64,000 nucleotides of DNA from Cellulophaga baltica (GTDB lineage Bacteria > Bacteroidota > Bacteroidia > Flavobacteriales > Flavobacteriaceae): contig NZ_FNBD01000001.1 of assembly GCF_900102165.1 (NCBI RefSeq), positions 463,697-527,696 of the forward strand, in the 5' to 3' direction. Below, one piece after another: positions 24,953 to 34,135 of the stretch (positions are counted from its first letter, which is position 1; each line of letters starts with the position of its first letter). The notes under the pieces were generated by a model, which searched no databases, was not told the DNA's origin, and saw only the letters and a list, made by a program, of their open reading frames with translations. Position numbers and translations under genes: made by a program.

Positions 24953-26278
24953 ATGAAAAAGATTCTTTTACTATTATCAGCGTTCGTTGCTTTAAGCGCA
25001 AACGCACAACATACCATATCCGGGACATTTACGCCTGCTGAAGATTATACATGGCTTATTGCATACCGCATAAAACCTGGAACACAAGCATATACCGCAG
25101 ATACAGCCATCCAATTTGGAAAAGCTACTTTAGATATGCCAGAAAATGCAGAACCGGGCATGTATCGATTAGTATATGCCGTACCACAGGAGGAATATAA
25201 CTTTGATGTCATCTATAACGGAAAAGAAGATATTGTCTTTACCTTTAATTCAGATGATGGTGCAGCTTACACCAACTCTATAGAGAATAGTACCTTAAGT
25301 GACTATCTAGCAGAAATTAGCGCTGTGGAGCAGGATATTATTACCTTTTATAGCAAGCAAAAAACCAATAAAAAGGAATTTAATTCGCTTCTAAAATCTC
25401 TTACTAGTATTCAAAAAAACTACGAAACTAAATCTGAAGGTTTAATAGCCAATCATTTTATTACAGCTAACGCTCCTTATATTCCTGAGGCTTATAGTAC
25501 TGCTGAGGCCTATGTTGCTGGTAAGAAAGAAAATTATTTCAAGGCAATAGATTTCAGTAACCCTGTCTTACAAAGTTCTGTTTTCTTGACCGATAAATTA
25601 ACGAATTATGTTTTTACAGCATTACCACTTACCCTTAGCGGTACGGATGAATTAGAGCAGGAGGTAATCAAAAATGTAGATAATATTTCTACTCCTTTAG
25701 GGAGCTTAACGGATGATTTTAAGTTTTATACATATTATGAATTATGGAATACGGCAGTAGCCTATGATTATAATACTGTATCAGACTATATCTATACTAA
25801 TTACTTAAAAGACTTAGCTATTGCCACAGAAAACGTAGAGGCAAAGAATACTATTGAAGCACATAATAGGCTCCGAATTGGAGAAGTAGCACCAGAAATT
25901 ACTTGGAAGACAGGAAAAGAGCTTAATAAACTTAGCGGTTTAGCTCCTGCAAAAAACTACGTTTTAATTTTCTGGAGTAGTACCTGTGGGCATTGTTTAA
26001 AAGAATTGCCTGCACTGCATAAAGAGTTTAAAAACAAAACAGATCTTACCGTTTTAGCCGTAGGATTAGAAGATGAAGTGGAAAATTGGGAAATTGAAGC
26101 TGCAAAATTGCCTAATTTCAAACATGCCATTTCTTTAGGAAAATGGGACAGTGAATATGCTGAATTGTACGATGTACATGCTACACCAACCTATTACATA
26201 TTGGACAGCGAAAAAAGAATTATCGCCAAGCCTGAAGATGATAAAGCAGCCGTAGAATTTCTAAAGAAAATCTACTAA
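24953..26278 (+). CDS. Exported TlpA-family thioredoxin-like protein
   Basis: 441 aa. Signal peptide MKKILLLLSAFVALSANAQ. An N-terminal beta-rich domain (about 20-110), a middle helical part, then a TlpA/AhpC-type thioredoxin domain from about 305 with active site WSSTCGHC (C345, C348) and a cis-Pro loop HATPTYYI. Such periplasmic proteins reduce disulfides, often for cytochrome c maturation or protection of exported proteins. The DUF4369-like N-terminal region is common in Bacteroidota. It is 31 bases downstream of mfd with a near-consensus GATTTTTG (24932-24939) between them, so it may have its own promoter. Confidence 0.9.
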   Translation: MKKILLLLSAFVALSANAQHTISGTFTPAEDYTWLIAYRIKPGTQAYTADTAIQFGKATLDMPENAEPGMYRLVYAVPQEEYNFDVIYNGKEDIVFTFNSDDGAAYTNSIENSTLSDYLAEISAVEQDIITFYSKQKTNKKEFNSLLKSLTSIQKNYETKSEGLIANHFITANAPYIPEAYSTAEAYVAGKKENYFKAIDFSNPVLQSSVFLTDKLTNYVFTALPLTLSGTDELEQEVIKNVDNISTPLGSLTDDFKFYTYYELWNTAVAYDYNTVSDYIYTNYLKDLAIATENVEAKNTIEAHNRLRIGEVAPEITWKTGKELNKLSGLAPAKNYVLIFWSSTCGHCLKELPALHKEFKNKTDLTVLAVGLEDEVENWEIEAAKLPNFKHAISLGKWDSEYAELYDVHATPTYYILDSEKRIIAKPEDDKAAVEFLKKIY

Positions 26279-26293
26279 CTGCTTTTAATAGCT

Positions 26294-26310
26294 ATACGGC
26301 ATTACCGTAT
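26294..26310. repeat. Hairpin between convergent genes
   Basis: ATACGG / CCGTAT with a 5-base loop and no T-run. A weak terminator at best. Confidence 0.3.
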
Positions 26311-26969
26311 TATAATGTTTTTAAATCTTTAATGGTTTTAAAAGCAATATCTACATGTTCATCATCTACTAAGATGGTGAACTCATTGGTAGTAGAGATT
26401 ACTTCATAAAGTACAATCCCTTCCCATGCCAAGCGCTGGAAAATAAAATAGTAAATTCCAGGAACTGTAACGTTTTCCGAGGGTAACTTCACTGTAATCG
26501 AAGACAAGTTTTCTGCTTTTTGAGTACAGCGCTCTCCTTCAAATAATGCTTCAACAGTTTTATCTAAACTATTGCTCACTACAATGTTCAATTCATTTAC
26601 ACCCCTTGAAGAAGTATAAAAAACATCCTTGTCTTTATTTACTTCTTTCAGCAACAAGCGCTGATTTTCTAAAAGACTATCCGATAATAAAAAAGTAAAA
26701 TCAGTTAAGGAAGAACGTACTGTAATCTCACCAATATTTTTAAGTACTTTGATAATTTTGTGAGTTGCCCTAAACTCTAAGTCATCCGATAACCTTTTTA
26801 ACGCCATTACAATGGCGCCATTCCGAATGTCTTTCCCCAATTCGGCTTCAATCTCTGGCTTAACAATCCTAGATAATGAGGTAAGGTTAATAATTCCTTG
26901 TGCTAATGCACTTTGTAAAAAGGGTTTTTTCTTAATGTAATGTTCTACGACAGAAGATATTGTTTTCAT
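26310..26969 (-). CDS. Two-ACT-domain protein related to aspartate-kinase regulatory region
   Basis: 219 aa from the ATG at 26969; an upstream frame extension to 26999 would overlap the -7 element and is rejected. The N-terminal third is helical (VVEHYIKKKPFLQSALAQGI, a short wHTH-like segment: LTSLSRIVKPEIEAELGKDI). The rest has repeats resembling ACT domains (EITVRSSLTDFTFLLSDS and YYFIFQRLAWEGIVLYEVIS). Bacteroidota genomes carry such proteins, annotated variably as ACT-domain or hypothetical. No kinase domain. It could be a small amino-acid-sensing regulator; this is inference. It has one of the best promoters in the window. Confidence 0.6.
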   Translation of the reverse strand: MKTISSVVEHYIKKKPFLQSALAQGIINLTSLSRIVKPEIEAELGKDIRNGAIVMALKRLSDDLEFRATHKIIKVLKNIGEITVRSSLTDFTFLLSDSLLENQRLLLKEVNKDKDVFYTSSRGVNELNIVVSNSLDKTVEALFEGERCTQKAENLSSITVKLPSENVTVPGIYYFIFQRLAWEGIVLYEVISTTNEFTILVDDEHVDIAFKTIKDLKTL

Positions 26970-26987
26970 GATTCCGGTTGTGAGATG

Positions 26988-27019
26988 CAAATATAACAAA
27001 TTGTTATAAATAAAACAAA
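26988..27019 (-). promoter_or_regulatory. Consensus Bacteroidota promoter of the ACT-like gene
   Basis: Minus strand: TTTG (27019-27016), 20-base spacer, exact TATATTTG (26995-26988). The ATG follows 18 bases later. It lies just beyond the stop codon of the YraN gene. Confidence 0.8.
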
Positions 27020-27022
27020 TAT

Positions 27023-27382
27023 TTAGAAATGATAAAAAGCATCTTCTATGTGATTGATTTCCAAGCCTCCTTTTTGTTGTACAACGGTAATAATATCAAA
27101 GCGTACCTCTACATCTAAATCATGGAAAGTGACATATTGATGTGCTGCAGCAATAAGCAGGTTTATTTTTTTTTGATGTATTAAATCAGATAGGTCGGCA
27201 ATAAAGCCGGTATTTCTAGATTTCACTTCTACAATCACCAAAATATCTTTACTTCTCGCAATAATATCAACTTCAGCTTTTAGGTAGCGATAATTTTTTT
27301 CCAATACCGTATATCCATTTTTCTCAAGGTGTTTTACCGCTTGTTCTTCCCCTAATTTGCCAAAATCGTTATGAATTGCCAT
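27023..27382 (-). CDS. YraN family (UPF0102) nuclease-fold protein
   Basis: 119 aa from ATG 27382; an in-frame ATG four codons upstream is less likely. Restriction-endonuclease-like fold with FGKLGEEQAVKHLEKNGY, ADVDII-type motif (KAEVDIIARSKDILVIVEVKS holds the E...D...ExK residues) and a C-terminal RFDIITV strand. The family resembles Holliday-junction resolvases, but its function is unproven. It is 53 bases upstream of the ACT-like gene on the same strand. Confidence 0.92.
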   Translation of the reverse strand: MAIHNDFGKLGEEQAVKHLEKNGYTVLEKNYRYLKAEVDIIARSKDILVIVEVKSRNTGFIADLSDLIHQKKINLLIAAAHQYVTFHDLDVEVRFDIITVVQQKGGLEINHIEDAFYHF

Positions 27383-27554
27383 AAATTTTATCACTTTATT
27401 TCAATAATTACGCACTTCATCGAAAATATAGGTACTTAGACGTCCAAAACACCTAGTGCTACGTAATTTTATTGCTATTGTTGAGTTATATGTAATATAC
27501 ATAACATTTTACATATATGAATTCCCCCAAAATAACCAATTTTAGAACTTCAGT

Positions 27555-29045
27555 ATGGAATACTTTATAAATTGTAATACCGCTCCGCTTAGTCCCTACA
27601 CAACGCCATTGGACAAGCAAAGAGCAGAACATTTTTACCGAAGAATAGGACTTAGTGCCTCAGTAGCTACTATTGAAAGTGCAGTAGGCCAAACAGCAGA
27701 GTCTTTAGTAAATGCGATTATTAATGAAGCTACTTCTATGCCAGAAAGTGCCGCTCCCATATGGGCAGATTGGACACGAGCAGATTATCCTGAAGACAGT
27801 GAAACACGTAACCCTATTGTAAACGCGCAATATGAGGAATGGCGACAAACATATACTAGGGCAATTTTATCTAATAATTTAAGAGATCGATTAAGCTTTT
27901 TTTGGAGCAATCATTTTGTTACCGAATTAAGAAAATACGATGCTCCTACCTATTTATACCATTATACAAATTGTCTACAGCGTAATGCTCTAGGGAATTT
28001 TAGAACATTCACAAGTGAGATTGGTCTTGACAACGCCATGCTGTATTATTTAGACGGTGTTTATAATAATGGAAACAACCCTAATGAAAATTATGGTCGT
28101 GAGCTTTACGAGTTATTTACCCTAGGAGAAGGAAACAACTATACAGAAGAAGACATTATAGAAACGGCACGTGCACTTACGGGTTACGTAGACCGACCAG
28201 ATATAGCTTGGTCTCCGGTAAATTTTGACCCAACAAAATTTGATGATACGCCAAAAACGATCTTTGGACAGACGGCTAACTTTGATTACGATGGCGTCAT
28301 AGATAATTTGTTTACGCAAAGACCAAATGAAATAAGCTACTTTATCTGTAAAAAATTATATGAGTTTTTTGTGCATCCAGATTCTACAGACCAAGCAGGA
28401 AATGCTCAGGCTATTATAGATGGGCTGGCTGCTACCTTTCGAGCAAATGATTTTGAAATTGCTCCGGTACTATCACAATTATTTAAAAGTCAACACTTTT
28501 TTGATGACGAAGCTATAGGCGTAATCATCAAAAGTCCTTTTGATTTATTCTTGAGTTTAATTAATGAAACAAGTTTTAGCTATACTGATAGTATTATCGC
28601 TAATATGTATAGCACAAGTGAACTACTAGGGCAAGAGGTTTTTAACCAACCTGGTGTAGAAGGTTGGTACAGAAACAGACAGTGGATTAATAATAATTTT
28701 ATGATTGGCCGTTGGTTATCTTGTGAAATGTTTTTAGAATTGTTCTATACCGCTGATTCAGAGCAATTTTTTAATTTGGCTGTTTCGCTGGTTCCAAACG
28801 CAGTGTCTGTAAATAATCCAGATGATATCACCAATGCGCTTTTAGCAAAATTATTTCCAAAAGGTATTGCAGAAGATCAGTTACAAAACGCCTTAGATGT
28901 ATTTAGAGATGCATCACTAGAACAGTATTATGCGCCAGATGGCGATGGTAGTTGGTCTGTTTATAATTATGCAGATTCAGCAAAACAACAACTGTACTTT
29001 TTACTACTCCATATCATTAGACAACCAGAATTTCAATTAAAATAA
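27555..29045 (+). CDS. DUF1800 family protein
   Basis: 496 aa. The typical opening HFYRRIGLSASVATIESAVG is followed by LRDRLSFFWSNHFVTEL, YNNGNNPNENYGRELYELF and ALTGYVDRPD, all hallmarks of DUF1800. There is no obvious signal peptide in the chosen start (MEYFINCN), which is unusual if the protein is exported. It is paired with a DUF1501 gene 12 bases downstream, an arrangement conserved in many bacteria, suggesting a shared exported complex. The biochemical function is unknown. Confidence 0.9.
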   Translation: MEYFINCNTAPLSPYTTPLDKQRAEHFYRRIGLSASVATIESAVGQTAESLVNAIINEATSMPESAAPIWADWTRADYPEDSETRNPIVNAQYEEWRQTYTRAILSNNLRDRLSFFWSNHFVTELRKYDAPTYLYHYTNCLQRNALGNFRTFTSEIGLDNAMLYYLDGVYNNGNNPNENYGRELYELFTLGEGNNYTEEDIIETARALTGYVDRPDIAWSPVNFDPTKFDDTPKTIFGQTANFDYDGVIDNLFTQRPNEISYFICKKLYEFFVHPDSTDQAGNAQAIIDGLAATFRANDFEIAPVLSQLFKSQHFFDDEAIGVIIKSPFDLFLSLINETSFSYTDSIIANMYSTSELLGQEVFNQPGVEGWYRNRQWINNNFMIGRWLSCEMFLELFYTADSEQFFNLAVSLVPNAVSVNNPDDITNALLAKLFPKGIAEDQLQNALDVFRDASLEQYYAPDGDGSWSVYNYADSAKQQLYFLLLHIIRQPEFQLK

Positions 29046-29057
29046 AAACCTACCACT

Positions 29058-30788
29058 ATGTGTGATACTCATAATAAAACTCCCCATAAAGGACTAGAGC
29101 ATGAAGGTCATGATCTAGAGCATAAAGCTTGGAGCAGACGTTCCTTTTTACAAGCTATGGGATTAGCTGGTTCTGGTTCTATTTTACTAGGAAGTAATCT
29201 TGTAAGTGCTTCAGCTCCTTCGCCCTTAGCCAATGCTATAGCAGACACGGAGACTGATAAAATTGTAATTTTAATACGATTGGCTGGTGGTAATGATGGT
29301 TTAAGTACTGTTATTCCTATAGAGCAATATGATTTGTATGCCAATGCAAGACCTAACATATATATTCCTGAAAGCAAAATATTACGTCTAACCGATGATT
29401 TTGGCGTTCCTACTTACATGAAATCTTTAGAATCCATGTGGGGTGAAGGCCAGTTCAAAGCGGTACATGGCGTAGGGTACGGAAACCAAAGTTTATCTCA
29501 CTTTACCGGTGATGATATTTTTTCAAATACAGATCTAACGACTTCTGGATTTTCAGGAGAACGTACCGGTTGGATGGGAAGACATTTTGAAGATATTTAT
29601 GAAGATTATTTAATAAGTCCGCCTGCATCTCCTGCTGCCATCCAAATAGGACAATATGGAAGTTTGGTTTTTCAAGGAAACGAGACCAACTATGCATTCG
29701 TAACTAGTAATATAGATCAGTTAGAAAAAATTGCAGAAACAGGAGAACAATATGCAATTTCAGATCCTACAAATACCATATTTGGTGATTGTATGTATGG
29801 AGATCAATTGCGTTTTTTACGAGGTGTTGCCAATACCACATATGAATATTCAGGCACCATCCACGAAGCACACGAACGTGGAAAAGATTTACAATGTGTA
29901 GAATACCAAGACAATAGTTTTGCCAAACAATTAGAAATATTAGCTCGCTTAATCAAAGGAAATTTAGGTACGAAAGTATACATGATCTCCATGGGTGGTT
30001 TTGACACTCACGGAAATCAGCCTTTAGTGCACGAACGCCTAATGTCTAATTTATCTATTGCTATTAATGATTTTTACGAAGATTTAAAGTGTACCAATCA
30101 AGATGATAAGGTTTTAAGTATGACCTATTCAGAATTTGGTAGACGTATATTTGAAAACGGTTCTAACGGTACAGATCATGGTAAGGCGGCTCCAACATTA
30201 TTCTTTGGTTCTGGTTTAAATGGTAGTGCTTTTGTTGGTGAACACCCTTCATTAGAAGATCCTAATGAGCGTGGTAACTTAGAGTATACTATGGACTTTA
30301 GAGATCTTTACGGAACTGTTCTGGCAGAATGGTTGTGTGTAGATAGAACTTTGGTTGAACAACATTTATTAGGACACCCTTACAAAGCTGTTAATCTTGG
30401 TTTTAATTGTAGTGGTGAAGTTTTTGATGAAATTGTTTACAGTGATGGAGAACCTACTCCACCAACACCACTAGACCCAAGACCCGAAGATCCTGTAGCA
30501 GAAATTCCTACTCCAGAATTATTAGAGGCTATTATTCATAAACCTTATTACCCAACAGATAAAACCCCACATATCTATTTAGAGATGCCATTTACGGCCC
30601 ATGTAGATATTCAATTATACAATATTATGGGACAAAATGTGGGTACGGTTTACAATGAAATAATGACCGAGGGTTCTTTAGAAATAAACATACGGGAGCG
30701 CATGAGTAATTTCATCGCCTCTGGAAAATATATATACAGAATTAGAGTGCAAAATAAAAAAATGAGCAAATCCGTAATGGTTGCTTAA
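29058..30788 (+). CDS. DUF1501 protein with Tat-like signal and T9SS sorting domain
   Basis: 576 aa. The N-terminus has a twin-arginine motif SRRSFLQAMG (R27, R28) followed by a hydrophobic stretch. Residues about 65-455 are the DUF1501 domain, a sulfatase/alkaline-phosphatase-fold relative (LIRLAGGNDGLSTVIP, SYSHFTGDDIFSN-type segment, SEFGRRIFENGSNGTDHG). A Pro-rich linker (about 465-495) leads to a type A C-terminal sorting domain (YNIMGQNVGTVY ... IASGKYIYRIRV ... KSVMVA), the T9SS export and anchoring signal. So it should reach the cell surface or medium. No enzymatic activity is established. It probably forms an operon with the DUF1800 gene. Confidence 0.9.
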   Translation: MCDTHNKTPHKGLEHEGHDLEHKAWSRRSFLQAMGLAGSGSILLGSNLVSASAPSPLANAIADTETDKIVILIRLAGGNDGLSTVIPIEQYDLYANARPNIYIPESKILRLTDDFGVPTYMKSLESMWGEGQFKAVHGVGYGNQSLSHFTGDDIFSNTDLTTSGFSGERTGWMGRHFEDIYEDYLISPPASPAAIQIGQYGSLVFQGNETNYAFVTSNIDQLEKIAETGEQYAISDPTNTIFGDCMYGDQLRFLRGVANTTYEYSGTIHEAHERGKDLQCVEYQDNSFAKQLEILARLIKGNLGTKVYMISMGGFDTHGNQPLVHERLMSNLSIAINDFYEDLKCTNQDDKVLSMTYSEFGRRIFENGSNGTDHGKAAPTLFFGSGLNGSAFVGEHPSLEDPNERGNLEYTMDFRDLYGTVLAEWLCVDRTLVEQHLLGHPYKAVNLGFNCSGEVFDEIVYSDGEPTPPTPLDPRPEDPVAEIPTPELLEAIIHKPYYPTDKTPHIYLEMPFTAHVDIQLYNIMGQNVGTVYNEIMTEGSLEINIRERMSNFIASGKYIYRIRVQNKKMSKSVMVA

Positions 30789-30830
30789 TGCCATATTACA
30801 CACCCCATTAACACCTACTTACTATGGCAT

Positions 30831-30868
30831 CCATTTCATCCGTTTTTAACAGATGAAATGGTTTTTTA
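30831..30868. terminator. Terminator after DUF1800-DUF1501 operon
   Basis: Ten-base perfect stem CCATTTCATC / GATGAAATGG with an 11-nt loop, followed by TTTTTTATTTT. Confidence 0.85.
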
Positions 30869-30874
30869 TTTTAA

Positions 30875-31042
30875 TTAAGCAAGTTTAGGCTTATCTGCAT
30901 CAGTTTTGAACGCCAAAGCCTTTTTGGTTTCATAGTTTTGATCTTTATAAACCCGCGTAACTTCTTCTTTTGTGGTTTCTTCTGGCTTTTGAGCATTAGA
31001 AGTGTCTAAGGTCATTTTCTTGAAAGGTTTTTGATTACTCAT
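30875..31042 (-). CDS. Small conserved-looking hydrophilic protein, 55 aa
   Basis: Unrecognised. Reads MSNQKPFKKMTLDT at the start and ends in DADKPKLA. Highly charged, Lys/Glu/Thr-rich, no cysteines and no membrane segment, so probably a disordered cytoplasmic protein. It is convergent with the DUF1501 gene across a terminator and divergent from metG. Codon use looks normal and the frame is clean from ATG 31042 to TAA, which supports a real gene. No function is assigned. Confidence 0.55.
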   Translation of the reverse strand: MSNQKPFKKMTLDTSNAQKPEETTKEEVTRVYKDQNYETKKALAFKTDADKPKLA

Positions 31043-31096
31043 AAGATTGTCTTTAGTAAAGTAACGTAAGAAAAAACCTATAATTGTGATGATACG

Positions 31097-31169
31097 TACA
31101 TTTGTAGCTATAAACTCTTGTAGTTTTTAAAAACAAAGCATACCTCTCCATTAAAAATCTTTATTTTTG
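31097..31169 (+). promoter_or_regulatory. Two candidate -7 elements of metG
   Basis: TACATTTG (31097-31104) and TATTTTTG (31162-31169) both match TAnnTTTG; the second is 19 bases from the ATG. Neither has a well-spaced -33 TTG. Confidence 0.4.
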
Positions 31170-31188
31170 TGAGCTAATTACAGAAATA

Positions 31189-33273
31189 ATGTCCGAGAAT
31201 CAGAAAAACCCTTCTAGATATACGATTACCGCAGCTTTACCTTATACAAATGGTCCAATACACATAGGTCATTTAGCAGGGGTGTACGTCCCTGCAGATA
31301 TTTATAGTAGATATTTACGCCTTATTGGTAAAGATGTCGCTTTTATATCTGGTAGTGATGAGCATGGTGTTGCTATTTCTATGAAGGCAAAAAAAGAAGG
31401 TATTTCCCCTAAAGAGGTGATTGATAAATACAATGCAATCATCAAAAAGTCTTTCGCTGATTTCGGAATCACTTTTGATAATTACTCTAGAACATCTGCA
31501 GAAATACATCATGAAACTGCTTCTGAGTTTTTCAAAACAATGTATGATCAAGGAGATTTTATTGAAGAAACAACCGAACAATTATACGATCCAGAAGCAA
31601 AACAATTTTTAGCAGACCGTTTTGTTGTAGGTACTTGCCCTAAGTGTGGCAATGAAGAAGCCTATGGAGATCAATGTGAGAATTGTGGTTCTACGTTGAA
31701 TGCTACCGATCTAATCAATCCAAAATCTACTATTTCTGGTGCTGTTCCTACGGTTAAAGAAACCAAACACTGGTTTTTACCTCTAGATCGTCACGAGGCA
31801 TTTTTAAAAGAATGGATTTTAGACGGACATAAAAATGATTGGAAGCCTAATGTTTATGGCCAATGTAAATCTTGGATTGATGACGGACTTAAACCAAGAG
31901 CAGTGACCCGTGATTTAGATTGGGGAATTCCTGTTCCTGTTCCCGGTGGCGAAGGCAAAGTATTATATGTATGGTTTGATGCACCAATTGGATACATTTC
32001 TTCTACCAAAGAATGGGCAGCCAGAGAAGGAAAAGATTGGGAACCATATTGGAAAGATGAAAATACCAAATTGGTTCATTTTATAGGTAAAGACAATATT
32101 GTTTTTCACTGTATTATTTTCCCTAGCATTTTAAAAGCACATGGGGGATATATCTTACCAGATAATGTGCCTGCTAACGAGTTTTTAAATTTAGAAGGCA
32201 ACAAATTGTCTACTTCTAAAAATTGGGCCGTATGGCTGCATGAATATTTGGAAGATTTTCCAAACATGCAAGATGTGCTACGTTATACGTTAACCGCTAA
32301 CGCTCCGGAAACAAAAGATAATGACTTTACCTGGAAAGATTTTCAAGCTAGAAACAACAATGAGTTGGTGGCTATCTTTGGTAATTTTATAAACCGCGTA
32401 GTGGTCTTAAGCAATAAATACTACCAAGGGGTTATCCCTGCCCCTGGAGCATTTTCTAAAATTGATTTAGAAACTTTAGCGGAAGTAAAAAAATATCCAG
32501 AGATTATAGCTAGCTCTATAGAACGGTATCGTTTTAGAGAAGCTGGCCAAGAACTAATGACTTTAGCGCGTTTAGGGAATAAATATTTAGCTGATGAAGA
32601 GCCATGGAAAGTTATCAAGCAAGATGAAGAGCGCGTAAAAACCATCATGTTTGTAGCCCTACAAATTGCTTCTGCATTAGCTGTATTAAGTGAGCCATTC
32701 TTACCTTTCACCTCTACCAAATTAAAAAATATATTAAATACGAGTTCTGGCGATGCCGTAAATGGTACTACTTGGAATGATGTAACTACAAAAGAGGTCT
32801 TAATTCCTGCAGGACATCAAATAGGACAAGCAGAATTATTATTCTCTAAAGTAGAAGATGACGCCATACAAGCACAGTTAGACAAACTAGAAGCGACGAA
32901 AAAAGCGAACGAAAACGCAAACAAAGAAGTTATGCCACAAAAAGAAACCATCACTTTTGAAGATTTTTCAAAATTAGACATGCGTGTAGGTACCATTATT
33001 GAAGCGGAGAAAATGCCAAAAGCAAAAAAACTATTAGTTTTAAAAGTAGACACAGGTATTGATGTACGTACCATCGTTTCCGGGATTGCAGAAAGCTTCA
33101 CCGCAGAAGAGATTATAGGTAAAAAAGTTACCGTATTGGTTAACCTTGCGCCAAGAGCCTTACGTGGTGTAGATAGTGAAGGAATGATTTTAATGACCGA
33201 AAATGCAGATGGTAAATTAGTTTTTGTTAATCCTGATACTGAAGGTGTTGGTAATGGAGAAACCATAAATTAA
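31189..33273 (+). CDS. metG: Methionyl-tRNA synthetase
   Basis: 694 aa. Charges tRNA-Met with methionine. Class I signatures: HIGH at 25-28 (PIHIGHLAG) and KLSTS at 339-343 in place of KMSKS. The zinc knuckle CPKCG...CENCG is in the connective peptide (about 146-165). C-terminal EMAP-like tRNA-binding domain from about 585 ([20 protein letters not shown]), found as a fusion in many bacteria for dimerisation and tRNA binding. An acidic/Lys-rich linker precedes it. Ferritin lies 27 bases downstream and may be co-transcribed. Confidence 0.97.
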   Translation: MSENQKNPSRYTITAALPYTNGPIHIGHLAGVYVPADIYSRYLRLIGKDVAFISGSDEHGVAISMKAKKEGISPKEVIDKYNAIIKKSFADFGITFDNYSRTSAEIHHETASEFFKTMYDQGDFIEETTEQLYDPEAKQFLADRFVVGTCPKCGNEEAYGDQCENCGSTLNATDLINPKSTISGAVPTVKETKHWFLPLDRHEAFLKEWILDGHKNDWKPNVYGQCKSWIDDGLKPRAVTRDLDWGIPVPVPGGEGKVLYVWFDAPIGYISSTKEWAAREGKDWEPYWKDENTKLVHFIGKDNIVFHCIIFPSILKAHGGYILPDNVPANEFLNLEGNKLSTSKNWAVWLHEYLEDFPNMQDVLRYTLTANAPETKDNDFTWKDFQARNNNELVAIFGNFINRVVVLSNKYYQGVIPAPGAFSKIDLETLAEVKKYPEIIASSIERYRFREAGQELMTLARLGNKYLADEEPWKVIKQDEERVKTIMFVALQIASALAVLSEPFLPFTSTKLKNILNTSSGDAVNGTTWNDVTTKEVLIPAGHQIGQAELLFSKVEDDAIQAQLDKLEATKKANENANKEVMPQKETITFEDFSKLDMRVGTIIEAEKMPKAKKLLVLKVDTGIDVRTIVSGIAESFTAEEIIGKKVTVLVNLAPRALRGVDSEGMILMTENADGKLVFVNPDTEGVGNGETIN

Positions 33274-33299
33274 TTAGTAACTTTAAAAAAAAGAAAAAC

Positions 33300-33818
33300 A
33301 TGTTATCAAAAACTATAGAGAACGCATTAAATCATCAAATAAAAATAGAGGCAGAATCTTCTCAGATATATTTAGCTATGGCTTGTTGGGCTGAGGTTAA
33401 AGGTCTTGAAGGTGTTGCTGGTTTTATGTATGATCAATCTCAAGAAGAAAGAGACCATATGCTAAAACTGGTAAAGTTTGTTAACGAACGTGGTGGTCAT
33501 GCACAAATATCAGAATTGAGCGCCCCAAATGTAACTTTCAATTCCTTTAAAGAAATGTTCGAAAAATTATTTGAACATGAAGTTTTCGTTTCAGGAAGCA
33601 TCAATGAATTAGTACATATTAGCCTTCAAGAAAAAGACTATGCTACGCACAACTTTTTACAGTGGTACGTTGCAGAACAAATAGAAGAAGAGGCGATGGC
33701 CCGGACTATTTTAGACAAAATAAATCTAATTGGTGATGATAAAGGCGGACTTTATTTATTTGACAGAGATATACAACAACTTACAATTACCTCTGCCTCA
33801 ACAGATACACCTCAATAA
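33300..33818 (+). CDS. ftnA: Ferritin (non-heme iron storage)
   Basis: 172-aa four-helix-bundle ferritin. Ferroxidase-site residues appear as E17 (KIEAESSQIYLAM), E50 and H53 (QSQEERDHMLKL), and E94-region (EHEVFVSGSINELVHI) with Q/E residues in the fourth helix (WYVAEQIEEEAMA). It oxidises Fe2+ and stores it in a 24-mer shell. Heme-ligand methionine of bacterioferritin is not evident, and it is longer than Dps. It follows metG by 27 bases and is followed by a Lys/Cys-rich miniprotein. An iron-responsive site cannot be confirmed upstream. Confidence 0.95.
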   Translation: MLSKTIENALNHQIKIEAESSQIYLAMACWAEVKGLEGVAGFMYDQSQEERDHMLKLVKFVNERGGHAQISELSAPNVTFNSFKEMFEKLFEHEVFVSGSINELVHISLQEKDYATHNFLQWYVAEQIEEEAMARTILDKINLIGDDKGGLYLFDRDIQQLTITSASTDTPQ

Positions 33819-33826
33819 TTTAACAT

Positions 33827-33865
33827 TTAATCTTATTTAGATTAAGTAAAAATAAGTTAGCTTTG
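33827..33865 (+). promoter_or_regulatory. Inverted repeat and -7 element before Lys/Cys-rich miniprotein
   Basis: Arms TTAATC (33827-33832) and GATTAA (33840-33845) lie just upstream of an exact TAGCTTTG -7 element (33858-33865). An operator reading is speculative. Confidence 0.4.
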
Positions 33866-33890
33866 TCCCGCAATACTTATCACGTTTGTT

Positions 33891-34064
33891 GTGGGCAAAA
33901 AAAAGCAGAAAAAGAAAGAAGAAAAGGCATTGAAGAAATTATCGAAAATGACTAAGGTCAAAACCGATAAAGTTAAAAGTAAGTGCTGTTCTAAATATAA
34001 AAAGTCAGAAAGCAAGCGTTGTAAAAAATGCCCTTGTTTTGATTTGATGAAAAAAGTTGCTTAA
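33891..34064 (+). CDS. Lys/Cys-rich 57-aa miniprotein
   Basis: GTG start, 57 aa. The N-terminal half is extremely basic (GKKKQKKKEEKALKKLSK). The C-terminal half has five cysteines: adjacent C32-C33, then C44-x2-C47-x-C49 in KRCKKCPCFDL. That pattern suggests metal or Fe-S binding, while the basic half suggests nucleic acid or membrane contact. It has its own -7 element 25 bases upstream and a strong terminator downstream, so it is a stand-alone unit next to ferritin. Function unknown; a link to iron is inference from position. Confidence 0.65.
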   Translation: MGKKKQKKKEEKALKKLSKMTKVKTDKVKSKCCSKYKKSESKRCKKCPCFDLMKKVA

Positions 34065-34084
34065 TCTATTTATAAAATTCACTT

Positions 34085-34121
34085 AAAACCTATGCAGTTT
34101 TCTATCTTGCATAGGTTTTTT
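34085..34121 (+). terminator. Terminator between miniprotein gene and tex
   Basis: Twelve-base stem AAAACCTATGCA / TGCATAGGTTTT with an 11-nt loop and a T-run. It insulates tex. Confidence 0.88.
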
Positions 34122-34135
34122 AATTTATAGACTTT

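Noticed and set aside
27489-27503. TATGTA-ATA-TACATA palindrome before the DUF1800 gene
   Set aside because: The region is nearly pure A+T, and such a repeat is expected by chance there.
31043-31188. Riboswitch or T-box leader for metG
   Set aside because: No SAM-type or T-box conserved core was recognised, and two ordinary -7 elements account for the region.
32817-33266. 149-aa minus-strand open frame inside metG
   Set aside because: It is fully antisense to the tRNA-binding domain of MetRS and has no family features or promoter.
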